The notes under the pieces are model-generated. The model was not told the DNA's origin. It made no database searches and saw only the letters and a program-made list of their open reading frames with translations. Source: Geobacillus thermodenitrificans subsp. thermodenitrificans DSM 465 (GTDB lineage: Bacteria; Bacillota; Bacilli; Bacillales; Anoxybacillaceae). Taken from it: 56,892 nt of DNA. A program made the position numbers and the translations under genes. Positions 47,753 to 56,752 of this stretch are shown one piece after another. How positions within the stretch are numbered: position 1 is the stretch's first letter; every line of letters begins with the position of its first letter. The stretch lies in NCBI RefSeq assembly GCF_000496575.1, contig NZ_AYKT01000010.1:1-56892 (forward strand), in the 5' to 3' direction.

Positions 47753-48595
47753 ATGCAAAATAAACAAAATCAATTCGAACTGGAGAAAGGCATTCATACA
47801 GATTTCCAAGAAGAAATGTCGTACGCAGGCTATCTTCAGCTTGATAAAATTTTATCGAGTCAACAGCGGTTATCTAATCATCATGATGAGATGCTATTTA
47901 TCATTATTCACCAAACAAGTGAACTTTGGATGAAACTCATTTTACATGAAATGGAAGCCGCTATTCAATGTATTTTAGATGACGATTTAGAACCATCCTT
48001 TAAAATGTTTGCCCGTATCTCAAGAATCCAACAACAGCTCATTCAATCATGGAGCGTCCTTTCGACGCTGACTCCGTCAGAGTACATGGAATTTCGTGAA
48101 TGTCTAGGCCATGCTTCCGGGTTCCAGTCTTATCAAAACCGTTTAATCGAATTTGCACTTGGGCAGAAAAATGCACATGTTTTGCCTGTTTTCCAACACG
48201 ATCCGGAAATTTATGAAAAGATGACAAGAGCACTCCACTCCCCGAGCGTGTATGACGCAGCGATCAAAGCATTGGCCGTCCGGGGGTTGCCTATCGATGA
48301 AGACGTTCTTCATCGAGATTACTCACAAACCTACCAGCCAAATGCTAGCGTGGAAGAAGCATGGTTGACGGTATATCGAAATGTTGATCGATATTGGGAT
48401 TTATATGAGCTAGCCGAAAAGCTAGTAGATATCGGCAGCCAACAACAAACATGGCGTTACATGCACATGAATACAGTGGAACGAATTATTGGCTACAAAA
48501 AAGGAACCGGAGGATCATCGGGCGTCTCCTACTTAAAAAAATCGCTCGATCGCTCGTTCTTTCCTGAGCTATGGACATTAAGAACAAAACTATAG
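47753..48595 (+). CDS. kynA: Tryptophan 2,3-dioxygenase
   Basis: The 280-residue heme enzyme shows [19 protein letters not shown], the active-site segment [38 protein letters not shown], the axial heme His region [18 protein letters not shown], and [13 protein letters not shown]. It opens the indole ring with O2 to give N-formylkynurenine. Ribosome binding site AAAGGGTGAG. Third gene of the operon. Confidence 0.95.
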   Translation: MQNKQNQFELEKGIHTDFQEEMSYAGYLQLDKILSSQQRLSNHHDEMLFIIIHQTSELWMKLILHEMEAAIQCILDDDLEPSFKMFARISRIQQQLIQSWSVLSTLTPSEYMEFRECLGHASGFQSYQNRLIEFALGQKNAHVLPVFQHDPEIYEKMTRALHSPSVYDAAIKALAVRGLPIDEDVLHRDYSQTYQPNASVEEAWLTVYRNVDRYWDLYELAEKLVDIGSQQQTWRYMHMNTVERIIGYKKGTGGSSGVSYLKKSLDRSFFPELWTLRTKL

Positions 48596-48619
48596 ATTCA
48601 GAGAACTTCAGGAGGCAAA

Positions 48620-49249
48620 ATGATGAATCCATGGATCGATATCTCCCAACGACTTGATGAGCATATTCCAGTATGGCCAGGCGATACACCTTTTTCCTAT
48701 CGCACTCGTTGGAACAAGGCGGAAAGTGGATCCGTGAATGTGGGCCAAATCACGATGAGCACACATACAGGCACACACATTGATGCTCCCTTTCACTTTG
48801 ATAATGAAGGAAAGAGAGTCATCGATCTTGATTTAAATATCTATATCGGACCTGCCCGTGTAATCTATCTTTCAAATCCGAAAAAAATCGGGATCGATGA
48901 ATTGCAAACGATAGATTTACATGGAGTGACGCGCTTATTAATCTACACGGGGGCATGGACGAATCGGACAACATTCCCTGAAACTATTCCCTATATTGAT
49001 CCGCCACTCGCTCCATACTTGAAAAAATATGGAGTTCGTCTGATCGGGATCGATTTGCCCTCTGTCGACCCGTTAACAAGCAAACAATTGCCTGCCCATC
49101 ACGAATTGCATCGTTGTGGAATTCATATTTTAGAAGGGCTCGTGTTAGACCATGTTTCCCCTGGGGACTATGAACTAGCGGCTCTTCCTCTCCCCTTAGT
49201 CAATGCCGATGGAAGCCCTGTGCGGGCGGCATTACGAAAGATGGGATAA
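48620..49249 (+). CDS. kynB: Kynurenine formamidase (arylformamidase)
   Basis: The start is ATG 48620 (or 48623) after AGGAGG. The 209-residue cyclase-family hydrolase begins MNPWIDISQRLDEHIPVWPG and carries the metal-binding motif STHTGTHIDAPFHF; later GIDLPSVDPLTSKQLPAHH. It removes formate from N-formylkynurenine. With KynA and KynU it completes tryptophan to anthranilate. Confidence 0.94.
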   Translation: MMNPWIDISQRLDEHIPVWPGDTPFSYRTRWNKAESGSVNVGQITMSTHTGTHIDAPFHFDNEGKRVIDLDLNIYIGPARVIYLSNPKKIGIDELQTIDLHGVTRLLIYTGAWTNRTTFPETIPYIDPPLAPYLKKYGVRLIGIDLPSVDPLTSKQLPAHHELHRCGIHILEGLVLDHVSPGDYELAALPLPLVNADGSPVRAALRKMG

Positions 49250-49384
49250 AACCATACAAAAGCATTGGCTTGTTGCTTCGCGTCGGTCGAATACCCATGT
49301 CATACAACATGAAAGGTGATGGACCCCAAAATATGTCTGCCTATCTTCGAGAGAGCGCCTCACGGAAGCGCTCAGCATTCAAAA

Positions 49385-49498
49385 GGGGGCTAACTCAAAA
49401 GGCTGTCTGCTCTCCGGTGAAACAACAGATATAGTGATTCGTCCGGCACGTATATGCAAAATGAAGAGGGTGTCTCGTTGCTTTGGAGACACCCTCTT
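49385..49498. repeat. Dispersed repeat copy C, bidirectional terminator
   Basis: It starts GGGGGCTAACTCAAAAGGCTG and ends with GAGGGTGTCTC / GAGACACCCTC around a GTTGCTTTG loop. It separates kynB (+) from rbsB (-) and can serve both. Sequence and layout match copies A and B. The rest of 49250-49515 has no gene. Confidence 0.85.
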
Positions 49499-49515
49499 TA
49501 TGTTTCCAACCGTTA

Positions 49516-50448
49516 TTATTTTTGAACCAACTCCAGCGAAATCGGGATAAATTCGTCCACTTTCTCTTCTTTGTGAACACTGATTGCTACTTTTACCGCC
49601 TTTTCACCAATTAATGCTGGTTTTTGGGCGATGGTCGCCGCCATTTTGCCTTCTTTTACCGCTTTGACCGCATCATCAGTAGCATCGAATCCGACTACAA
49701 GAACATCGTCCATTCCGCGCGCTTGCAACGCCTCTAAAGCTCCTAAGGCCATTTCATCATTATGCGCAAAAACCGCTTGAATGTCTTTATGGCTTTGCAA
49801 AATGTTTTCCATAACCGACAAGCCTTTAGCCCGGTCAAAATCGGCTGCTTGTTTTGCCACTACTTTTATATTAGTTGCTTTGTCAATCACTTTGTGGAAT
49901 CCTTCTCCGCGTTCACGGGCTGCGGACGAACCAGGAATCCCTTCTAGTTCTACAACATTCCCTCCATTTTTCAAGTGTTCAACAAGAAACTGTGCCGCCA
50001 TTTCTCCGCCAGCCACGTTGTCTGAAGCAATGTGAGCAACTACTTCCCCACCACTTGCACTGCGATCCACTGTAATCACTGGAATGTTGGCGTTATTAGC
50101 TGACTCAATGGCTGAAACTACTGCACTGGAATCTGTTGGGTTTACAAGCAGTATGTCGACATTTTGTTGGATTAAGTCCTCAATGTCGTTAATTTGTTTC
50201 GCCGAGTCATTTTGGGCATCGACGACAATTAGCTCAGCCTCTTCGTCTTTTGCAGCTTTTTCAGCTCCCTCTTTTAATGTGACAAAGAATGGATTATTGA
50301 GCGTTGAAATCGATAAACCGATCTTTACTTCTCCATCTTCTTGCGTTTTCTCTTTGTTGTCCGCGGCATTGTTTTGATCCAGTGAACATCCAGCCAATAC
50401 GGCTCCTGCAAATAACACAGCGGTAAACAAACGAAATGCCTTTTTCAT
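49516..50448 (-). CDS. rbsB: Ribose ABC transporter substrate-binding lipoprotein
   Basis: The start is ATG 50448 after AAGGGGGAAG. The signal peptide MKKAFRLFTAVLFAGAVLAG is followed by the lipobox Cys. The 310-residue protein matches RbsB: IGLSISTLNNPFFVTLKEGA, DAQNDSAKQINDIEDLI, TVDRSASGGEVVAHIASDN, AVFAHNDEMALGALEAL. It captures D-ribose outside the membrane. Last gene of the rbs operon. Confidence 0.94.
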   Translation of the reverse strand: MKKAFRLFTAVLFAGAVLAGCSLDQNNAADNKEKTQEDGEVKIGLSISTLNNPFFVTLKEGAEKAAKDEEAELIVVDAQNDSAKQINDIEDLIQQNVDILLVNPTDSSAVVSAIESANNANIPVITVDRSASGGEVVAHIASDNVAGGEMAAQFLVEHLKNGGNVVELEGIPGSSAARERGEGFHKVIDKATNIKVVAKQAADFDRAKGLSVMENILQSHKDIQAVFAHNDEMALGALEALQARGMDDVLVVGFDATDDAVKAVKEGKMAATIAQKPALIGEKAVKVAISVHKEEKVDEFIPISLELVQK

Positions 50449-50478
50449 TTTGACTTCCCCCTTCATTTGGTTTATAGA

Positions 50479-51423
50479 TCAAGCTTCTTTGCGGCGATCT
50501 AACAACACCGCAAGAAGAATGACCGCCCCTTTTATCACTTGTTGATAGAACGATGACACGTTCAACAAATTTAATCCATTATTTAACACACCAATAATGA
50601 GTGCGCCGACTAGTGTACCGAAAATCCATCCTTTTCCCCCAGATAAACTTGTACCTCCTAAGACAACAGCGGCAATTGCATCCAATTCATACGCTGTCCC
50701 CGCTGTCGGCTGTGCCGAATTCAGACGGGATGTTAAAATGAGACCAGCTAAAGCTGATAACGTTCCAGTTAACGCATACACGTAGATTTTGAGCCGATCG
50801 ACACGCAAACCCGATAACCGACTCGCTTCCTCATTCCCACCAATCGCATACGTATGACGGCCAAATGTCGTCTTTTTCAATACGACATACAAAACGATAT
50901 AAACAACAAGCATCAATACAATCGGTACAGGAACACCAAAGAAATAACCACGTCCCATCATCTGAAACATGATATCATCGGACGCAAATCCTGTAATCGG
51001 ACGACCATCCGTATAGACGAGTGTTAACCCGCGAAAAGCGGTCATCGTTGCTAATGTCGCAATAAACGGTGCAACCCTCCCTTTCGTAATGATGATTCCA
51101 TTTAGCACCCCCATTACCGTACCTGATAATAAGCCGATTAAAATGGCCAAAAACCCATCGACACCTTGAGCCATTAAACCTGCCGTAATAGCGCTTGACA
51201 GCGCTAACACAGAACCGACTGATAAATCGATGCCGCCTGTTAAAATGACAAAGGTCATACCAAAAGCGATCAATGCATTAATCGACACTTGGCGCAACAG
51301 GTTCAGCCAATTATTCATCGTTAAAAAATCTTCACTTAGTATGGACAATACGATGCATAATAATGCTAAACCAATAAGGGGCCCAAGCTTTTTTACATCC
51401 CACTTTCGCTTCGCTTCCATCAT
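50479..51423 (-). CDS. rbsC: Ribose ABC transporter permease
   Basis: The membrane permease has ~10 hydrophobic segments, including NALIAFGMTFVILTGGIDLS, VGSVLALSSAI and GGNEEASRLSGLRVDR, typical RbsC sequences. Its ATG (51423) shares one base with the rbsA stop, giving coupled translation. GGGGGG precedes it. Confidence 0.94.
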   Translation of the reverse strand: MMEAKRKWDVKKLGPLIGLALLCIVLSILSEDFLTMNNWLNLLRQVSINALIAFGMTFVILTGGIDLSVGSVLALSSAITAGLMAQGVDGFLAILIGLLSGTVMGVLNGIIITKGRVAPFIATLATMTAFRGLTLVYTDGRPITGFASDDIMFQMMGRGYFFGVPVPIVLMLVVYIVLYVVLKKTTFGRHTYAIGGNEEASRLSGLRVDRLKIYVYALTGTLSALAGLILTSRLNSAQPTAGTAYELDAIAAVVLGGTSLSGGKGWIFGTLVGALIIGVLNNGLNLLNVSSFYQQVIKGAVILLAVLLDRRKEA

Positions 51424-52913
51424 CAATTCCCCCCTGTCGCTGCACGCATGACGGTTTCCTGATCCAACTCATTGTTCTCTAAGATGGCTTGAACTCTTCC
51501 TTCGTGGATCACCATGACACGATCACTCATTCCTAGTACTTCAGGAAGCTCGGAAGAAACCATAATGATTGCAACACCTTGCGCAGCTAGTTCATTAATC
51601 ATTTCGTATATTTCTTTCTTCGCGCCCACATCGACGCCACGTGTTGGCTCATCCAAAATAAGAATCTGAGGATTCATTGCTAACCATTTTCCGAATACAA
51701 CTTTTTGCTGATTTCCTCCGCTTAATGCTTTCACCGCTAAATCAGGTGAAGAAGTTTTGATATTCAACCGCTGAATAAAGGACGACACAATATCTCGTTC
51801 TTTGGATGACTGAATGAATCCCGCTGTCGCCAATTGTTCCGACTTTGGCAAGGTTAGATTCTCATGAACGCTCATATTCAAGATGAGTCCTTTTTGTTTT
51901 CGATCTTCGGTAATCATTGCAATGCCATGTTCCACCGCTTGGCGTGGAGAACGGATGTGCACGGGGCGTCCGTCAATATATATATTTCCTTCATCGAATG
52001 GTCTAGCACCAAAAATTGCTTCCATTATTTCCGTTCGTCCCGATCCCATCAGCCCCGCCACACCAAGCACCTCACCAGCTCGCACAGAAAACGATACGCC
52101 CTCAAATACTCCCTTTTTCGTCAGCTGTTCAACACGCAATCGTTCTTTCCCGATCGTGACACTCCTTTTTGGAAAGCGTTCCCCAATTTGTCGTCCAACC
52201 ATCATTTGAACAATTTCATCAAAATTCGTTTCTTCAATCCGCTTCGTCCCAATGAACTGGCCATCACGAAGAACAGAAATCCGGTCGCAGATGGTAAAAA
52301 TCTCTTCCATCCGATGAGAAATGTACACAATCGCAATGCCTTGCTCTTTCAATGTACGAATGATGGAAAATAAGGCCTGGATTTCCCGCTCCGTGAGTGC
52401 TGCTGTCGGTTCGTCCATAATGAGGCACTTGGCATTCGTCGAAATCGCCCTAGCAATCTCGATCATCTGCTGTTTCCCGACCGATAATTGGCCGGTGAGT
52501 TCTCTCGGGTGAAGATCCATTCCTAATCGTCGCAAATAGGAGGCCGCCTGTTTTTCCATTTCTTTATGACGGATGATACCCGTCCTCCCAATTTTGGGCT
52601 CACGCCCAAGAAAAATGTTTTCTGCCACCGTCAATGTCGGAATAACGTTCAACTCTTGATGAATGACAACAATTCCATCCTGCTCTGCCTCTTTCGGATG
52701 GCGGTAATGCACTTCGCGCCCATTGACAACAATCGTTCCTCCATCCCGCTCGTAAATGCCCGTCAACACTTTGATGAGCGTTGATTTTCCGGCTCCATTC
52801 TCACCCATTAACGCGTGCACTTCACCAGGAAGCACTTCAAAATCAACGCCGTTGAGAACGGTATGGGAACCAAATGATTTTTGAATTGACCGCATGTCAA
52901 TCAAGGGCCTCAT
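51423..52913 (-). CDS. rbsA: Ribose ABC transporter ATP-binding protein (double-domain)
   Basis: The 496-residue protein has two ABC domains. The first has Walker A GENGAGKST, signature LSVGKQQMIEIARA and Walker B CLIMDEPTAAL. The second has a degenerate Walker A (GLMGSGRTEIMEAIFG), signature LSGGNQQKVVFGKWL and LILDEPTRGVDVG. This asymmetry is normal for RbsA. Confidence 0.95.
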   Translation of the reverse strand: MRPLIDMRSIQKSFGSHTVLNGVDFEVLPGEVHALMGENGAGKSTLIKVLTGIYERDGGTIVVNGREVHYRHPKEAEQDGIVVIHQELNVIPTLTVAENIFLGREPKIGRTGIIRHKEMEKQAASYLRRLGMDLHPRELTGQLSVGKQQMIEIARAISTNAKCLIMDEPTAALTEREIQALFSIIRTLKEQGIAIVYISHRMEEIFTICDRISVLRDGQFIGTKRIEETNFDEIVQMMVGRQIGERFPKRSVTIGKERLRVEQLTKKGVFEGVSFSVRAGEVLGVAGLMGSGRTEIMEAIFGARPFDEGNIYIDGRPVHIRSPRQAVEHGIAMITEDRKQKGLILNMSVHENLTLPKSEQLATAGFIQSSKERDIVSSFIQRLNIKTSSPDLAVKALSGGNQQKVVFGKWLAMNPQILILDEPTRGVDVGAKKEIYEMINELAAQGVAIIMVSSELPEVLGMSDRVMVIHEGRVQAILENNELDQETVMRAATGGN

Positions 52914-52946
52914 CGATTCTGCCCTCCTTTTCTTTCAGACATTTTC

Positions 52947-53345
52947 CTATGAAAAGTTCACACCAGAACGAAGAATGATATTGGCATAAGGAGTTGCCTC
53001 CCCTGTACGAATCACTGCTTTCGCCTGTTTTGTCATTTCCTTAAATTCTTCATGTCGAACAAATTGAATAGGCACATCACTCATTCTTGCTTTGATGCTT
53101 TCATACACGTCTGGATTTTGGGTTTTGATTTCCTCAGCTAGTACAATCTCTTCGACTACCAACTCATTAATTACCGCATCCAAAACAGATAAAAAGGGTG
53201 GAAATCCTTTGACAAGTGCTAAGTCAATACGAGCCTCTTCGTTTGGAATCGGCAGCCCACAATCGGCAATCACGATCGTATCGGTATGCCCTAGCGAAGC
53301 AAGCAATGTGTTCAATTCTTTATTCAAGATCCCATTCTTTTTCAT
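52947..53345 (-). CDS. rbsD: D-ribose pyranase
   Basis: The 132-residue protein has the RbsD start MKKNGILNKELNTLLASLGH with catalytic His20, then DTIVIADCGLPIP. It converts beta-D-ribopyranose to the furanose form used by ribokinase. Its start overlaps the end of rbsK by four bases. Confidence 0.94.
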   Translation of the reverse strand: MKKNGILNKELNTLLASLGHTDTIVIADCGLPIPNEEARIDLALVKGFPPFLSVLDAVINELVVEEIVLAEEIKTQNPDVYESIKARMSDVPIQFVRHEEFKEMTKQAKAVIRTGEATPYANIILRSGVNFS

Positions 53346-54238
53346 CCTTGATTCCCTTTCTGTTTAGCTAAAAATGATTCCACATCCTCTCGTGTCGGCA
53401 TCCCAGCCTGCGCTCCGAGCTTGGTGACCGATAGCGCTGCGGCCGCGTTGGCAAACCGGCACGCTTCATCGAGCGGCTTCCCTTCCGCCAGCGCAACGGC
53501 GAGCGCGCCGTTAAACGTATCGCCCGCCCCAGTCGTATCGACAACCGGAACGCGGAAACTCGGGATGAGCTGTTCCTGTCCATCCTGCCAAATGCGCACC
53601 CCTTTGGCCCCTTCGGTGACGATCAGTTTATTGACAAACTTGCCCTCGTCTATCCCAGCAAACAGCAACGCGCGTTCATGTTCGTTTGGCGTTAGAAAAT
53701 CGACCTGCTCGAGCACTGACGGCGACAGTGGCTGCGCTGGAGCCGGGTTAACAATGACACGCACACCATGGCGATGAGCCAACGAAACGGCCCGTTCGAC
53801 AACCGGAATCGGAATTTCCAATTGCAATAGGCAAACATCGCTTTGGGCGATGATCGACTCGCACTTGTCAAGATCTTCTGGAGTCAAGGCATGGTTCGCC
53901 CCGGGCACGACGATAATGCGATTGTCTTGTTCAGAAATCGTGATCGAAGCAATGCCGGTATGTTCATGTGTAACCGGTTTCACATCCTGGATAGAAATGC
54001 CTCCGTTTCGCAATGAGCGAAGGAGCTCCTTTCCGAATGTATCCTCGCCAACAGCGCCAATCATCCGCACGTTAGCACCAAGGCGAGCGGCTGCCACCGC
54101 CTGATTCGCCCCCTTGCCGCCAGGAGTGGTGAGAAACTGTTTACCTAAAATCGTCTCCCCCTGATTCGGAAAGCGGGCAGCCACAGTTACTAAGTCCATA
54201 TTGATACTGCCGATCACAGTAATGATAGGCTTGTTCAC
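53342..54238 (-). CDS. rbsK: Ribokinase
   Basis: The 298-residue PfkB enzyme has the N-terminal signature TTPGGKGANQAVAAARLGAN and the active-site motif VVDTTGAGDTFNGALAVALA with the catalytic Asp. It phosphorylates ribose at O5. Its first four bases overlap rbsR. The central part looks GC-richer than rbsA, rbsC and rbsB. A fragment of a near-identical gene lies at 44058. Confidence 0.95.
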   Translation of the reverse strand: MNKPIITVIGSINMDLVTVAARFPNQGETILGKQFLTTPGGKGANQAVAAARLGANVRMIGAVGEDTFGKELLRSLRNGGISIQDVKPVTHEHTGIASITISEQDNRIIVVPGANHALTPEDLDKCESIIAQSDVCLLQLEIPIPVVERAVSLAHRHGVRVIVNPAPAQPLSPSVLEQVDFLTPNEHERALLFAGIDEGKFVNKLIVTEGAKGVRIWQDGQEQLIPSFRVPVVDTTGAGDTFNGALAVALAEGKPLDEACRFANAAAALSVTKLGAQAGMPTREDVESFLAKQKGNQG

Positions 54239-55224
54239 ATTTGTTCCCTCCTTGACGTGGATTGCCGTACAATCAATTGAACCGGAAGTTGGTAATGAAG
54301 TTTTTCTAGTGGTTTTCCTTCGATTTGTTTGATTAAAATTCTTGCTGCGATTGCCCCCATATCGTAAATAGGCTGAGATACAGTTGAGAGCTCAGGGGTT
54401 GTCATTTCCGTCAGCGGGATGCCATCGTAACCAATAATCGCAATATCATCGGGAACCCGCAACCCACATTGTTGAACCGCTTTCAAAGCACCCACTGCCA
54501 TCGCGTCATTACCGGCAAAAATTCCGTCGATCTCCTGTTGGGCCAAAGCCGCCATCACTGCTTCTTTTGCCTGCTTGAGCTGGTAGTTCCCCTGAATCAC
54601 CAACCGCTGCTCCCAAATCCCTAACTCCATCATTTCATCTTGATAACCACGAAAACGTTCAACGGCGTTCACCACATACATAGGCCCTTGAATATGGGCG
54701 ATGCGTCGACACCCCATATCATATAAATGTCTAGTCGCTAAACGAGCCCCTCGATAGTTATCAACAACCACGGACGGATACTTCTCATTGAATGGACGAT
54801 CTAGCACAACAATGGGAACATCCCATTCATCCACTTCATCCGGCGTCAATTGATTAGTTGTCAAAATGACACCGTCCACATATTTTTGCTTTAACACCTC
54901 GATGTATTCCCGTTCTTTTTCGGCTTTCTCATCGGAATTGCATAGAATAACCGTATAGTCATAAATATTCATCACATCTTCTACAGCGCGAACAAGTTCC
55001 GGGAAAAATGGGTTCGTAATATCAGGGACAATGAGCCCAACCGTTTTTGAGGTTTTTTTAAACAACGCCCTCGCCACTTCACTCGGCTTATAGTTCAGCT
55101 CCTTCATCGCCCGTCTGACGCGTTTCTCCGTTTCCTCATTCACGTACCCATTTTGATTTAACACGCGTGACACGGTGGCGACAGAGACGCCTGCACGCTT
55201 TGCTACATCACGAATCGTTGCCAT
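54235..55224 (-). CDS. rbsR: Ribose operon repressor, LacI family
   Basis: The 329-residue protein starts with a LacI helix-turn-helix, MATIRDVAKRAGVSVATVSR, and hinge (NYKPSEVARALFKK), then a periplasmic-binding-like effector domain (TVGLIVPDITNPFFPELVRA). It is the first gene of rbsRKDACB and probably represses its own operon through the palindrome at 55249. Confidence 0.94.
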   Translation of the reverse strand: MATIRDVAKRAGVSVATVSRVLNQNGYVNEETEKRVRRAMKELNYKPSEVARALFKKTSKTVGLIVPDITNPFFPELVRAVEDVMNIYDYTVILCNSDEKAEKEREYIEVLKQKYVDGVILTTNQLTPDEVDEWDVPIVVLDRPFNEKYPSVVVDNYRGARLATRHLYDMGCRRIAHIQGPMYVVNAVERFRGYQDEMMELGIWEQRLVIQGNYQLKQAKEAVMAALAQQEIDGIFAGNDAMAVGALKAVQQCGLRVPDDIAIIGYDGIPLTEMTTPELSTVSQPIYDMGAIAARILIKQIEGKPLEKLHYQLPVQLIVRQSTSRREQM

Positions 55225-55248
55225 TGTTAATTCCTTCTTTTCACTTTA

Positions 55249-55294
55249 TGTAACCGGTTACACAAAGTATACATGATTTTGACTAAGCCATCAA
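55249..55294 (-). promoter_or_regulatory. rbs operon promoter and RbsR/CcpA-type operator
   Basis: On the minus strand TTGATG (55294-55289), a 17-base spacer and TATACT (55271-55266) form the promoter. The perfect palindrome TGTAACCGGTTACA (55249-55262), extended by ACTTT/AAAGT arms, covers the expected start point. It is the likely RbsR site and also resembles cre. Confidence 0.85.
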
Positions 55295-55377
55295 GCATTT
55301 TCTCATCCCGAGAATACTTTTGAACATACGCGTCAGTCATATTGTGATTTTGCGCACGTATGGTTATAATAAAGGTG

Positions 55378-55520
55378 GAAAACATACGATAAAAGCAGGA
55401 CATTGGCAGCCACCAATGTCCTGATCGACACGCACGGCTACTGCAAGAAGTGCAGTGGCCCAGAAGCAAGCAGGAGTAACCCACCCTTACCTAGGCCGAG
55501 CAGGGTGGGTTACTTCTCTT
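55378..55520 (+). ncRNA. Putative antisense RNA antitoxin of a type I toxin-antitoxin locus
   Basis: A plus-strand promoter TTGTGA (55342-55347), 17 bases, TATAAT (55365-55370) predicts a start near 55378. The transcript would end at the 12-bp stem GTAACCCACCCT / AGGGTGGGTTAC (55476-55513) followed by TTCTCTTTT. It would be ~140 nt and complementary to the 3' part of the toxin mRNA. Inferred from signals only. Confidence 0.6.
55397..55422 (-). terminator. Terminator of the toxin mRNA
   Basis: On the minus strand AGGACATTGG / CCAATGTCCT with a six-base loop and GCTTTTATCG tail. Confidence 0.75.
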
Positions 55521-55593
55521 TTGACACCACAATGACTGCCACGACAAGCGACGCAAAGGAAATCATTAGCGACAACGCCTCCGCAACAGTCAT
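55510..55593 (-). CDS. Holin-like type I toxin (27 aa)
   Basis: ATG 55593 (or TTG 55596) follows AAAGGGGG. The peptide begins MTVAEALSLMISFASLV, continues as a single hydrophobic helix and ends VSKEK. The EALSLMISF pattern is that of the 'putative holin-like toxin' family (Hol_Tox) related to type I toxins such as TxpA. Its stop codon lies in the 3' arm of the hairpin at 55476-55513. Overexpression of such peptides harms the membrane; activity here is inferred. Confidence 0.75.
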   Translation of the reverse strand: MTVAEALSLMISFASLVVAVIVVSKEK

Positions 55594-55660
55594 CAATCCA
55601 GCAGCACCCCCTTTCATCAAGGGAGTGGCCACTGCCCACCCTGCGTAAACCGTGCATATG

Positions 55661-55669
55661 TATTATACC
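55661..55669 (-). promoter_or_regulatory. Extended -10 promoter of the toxin gene
   Basis: The minus strand reads TGGTATAAT, with a weak -35 (TTTGTT) 17 bases upstream. The predicted start near 55653 leaves a ~60-base leader before the toxin ATG. Confidence 0.65.
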
Positions 55670-55730
55670 ACGTCCGCTCTTAGCAACAAATATGTATTGG
55701 GAAATTCAGGACGTTTTTCCATAATACAAA

Positions 55731-55755
55731 AAACCCCTTGCCTGACGCAAGGAGT
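55731..55755 (-). terminator. Terminator of the small membrane protein gene
   Basis: On the minus strand CTCCTTGC / GCAAGGGG with a four-to-five-base loop and TTTTTTG tail, directly after the stop codon. Confidence 0.85.
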
Positions 55756-55763
55756 TTTCTTTG

Positions 55764-55880
55764 CTATTCTTTTTCCCATCGTTCACTCGCTTCATCCGCC
55801 CGTTTGGCGGCCACCATCATACTCATGATGACAAGCATCACGAATGAACCAACAAACATTCCAGCAACAAACGCGGCCAT
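55764..55880 (-). CDS. Small single-TM membrane protein (38 aa, DUF3789-like)
   Basis: The start is ATG 55880, eight bases after GGGAG; ATG 55886 is too close to it. The peptide MAAFVAGMFVGSFVMLVIMS is a glycine-spaced TM helix, followed by a charged cytoplasmic tail (AAKRADEASERWEKE). Layout resembles DUF3789-type small proteins; function unknown. Confidence 0.65.
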   Translation of the reverse strand: MAAFVAGMFVGSFVMLVIMSMMVAAKRADEASERWEKE

Positions 55881-55967
55881 GGGCATCTCTCCCTTTTCTC
55901 CGAAACTGGTTATTTATCATTCTTTCCTTTTTCGTCTCGGCCTATACATGGGGAGAGTTTGTTATAA

Positions 55968-56456
55968 TCATATGCCGCGATGGAGCGAACGATGCCTTGC
56001 TTTCAGCCAACGGCGACAAACAAAGACAATCACCAACGCAATCAGCGCCCCGCACGAGTCGATCACGACATCTTTCGGCGTCGCCGTCCGCCCAGGTTCA
56101 AACGATTGATGCCATTCATCCGTCGCCGCATAAGCGGTCGCAAACAGCCAAGCACCGATATACGACGCCCGCCTCGGGAACAGCGCTCGCCAGACCAACA
56201 CAGCCAAAATGCCGAATTCGGTCAAATGCGCCGCTTTACGAATAAGGAAGTTCAAGAAAGAAGGACCTTCCTCCTCCCCACCGCCAAACGGCAAATACGA
56301 GAGAATCACTTGCAGAACTTGAGCGGTATTCGCTCCAGTGAACCACGAAGACTCGCTAAACGTGTAAATGACTAAACACCAGAGGATGACGGGAAGCCAG
56401 CGGGAGAGAAGATCCTTGATTTTTTCACGTGTTGAATCTTTCTGCATGGTTACCAA
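55968..56456 (-). CDS. VanZ family protein
   Basis: The best start is TTG 56456, seven bases after AGGAGG. The 162-residue protein has four hydrophobic segments and the VanZ motifs VIYTFSESSW, RKAAHLTEFGILAVLVWRAL and YAATDEWHQSFEPGRTATPK. VanZ-like proteins can confer low-level teicoplanin tolerance, but most are uncharacterised. It overlaps the upstream gene by seven bases, so the two are coupled. Confidence 0.88.
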   Translation of the reverse strand: MVTMQKDSTREKIKDLLSRWLPVILWCLVIYTFSESSWFTGANTAQVLQVILSYLPFGGGEEEGPSFLNFLIRKAAHLTEFGILAVLVWRALFPRRASYIGAWLFATAYAATDEWHQSFEPGRTATPKDVVIDSCGALIALVIVFVCRRWLKARHRSLHRGI

Positions 56457-56752
56457 AGCGGTTCCTCCTGATTAGATAACTCGATAAAAAATGGTTGTAT
56501 CATCAATGATAAGAGCGTACCCATTACCATCAGGGCAATCGCTGTCAATAGTGAAACGTTAAACGAAAGACTGAGAAAAAGGATGAGCGGTGACACAAGA
56601 TTGAATACTCCATTCCTTCTTCTCGATCTAGCACTATAATATTGCTTATTTTGACAGTATGGACACATCAGCTTCGTTCCCAACGTAAACATCCTACAAA
56701 AGGTTTGCCGCCATGTCCATTGTTTCTTACAATGTTGACAAATAGGCATCAT
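56450..56752 (-). CDS. CXXC-20-CXXC family membrane protein
   Basis: ATG 56752 (or 56749) follows GAGAGGAG. The 100-residue protein has an N-terminal zinc-ribbon-like motif, CQHCKKQWTW and ~20 residues later CPYCQNKQYY, followed by two TM helices (LVSPLILFLSLSFNVSLLTA, IALMVMGTLLSLMIQPFF). This is the cxxc_20_cxxc (TIGR04104-like) family. It is the first gene of a pair with VanZ. The 140 bases to the right edge show no gene. Confidence 0.8.
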   Translation of the reverse strand: MMPICQHCKKQWTWRQTFCRMFTLGTKLMCPYCQNKQYYSARSRRRNGVFNLVSPLILFLSLSFNVSLLTAIALMVMGTLLSLMIQPFFIELSNQEEPLW

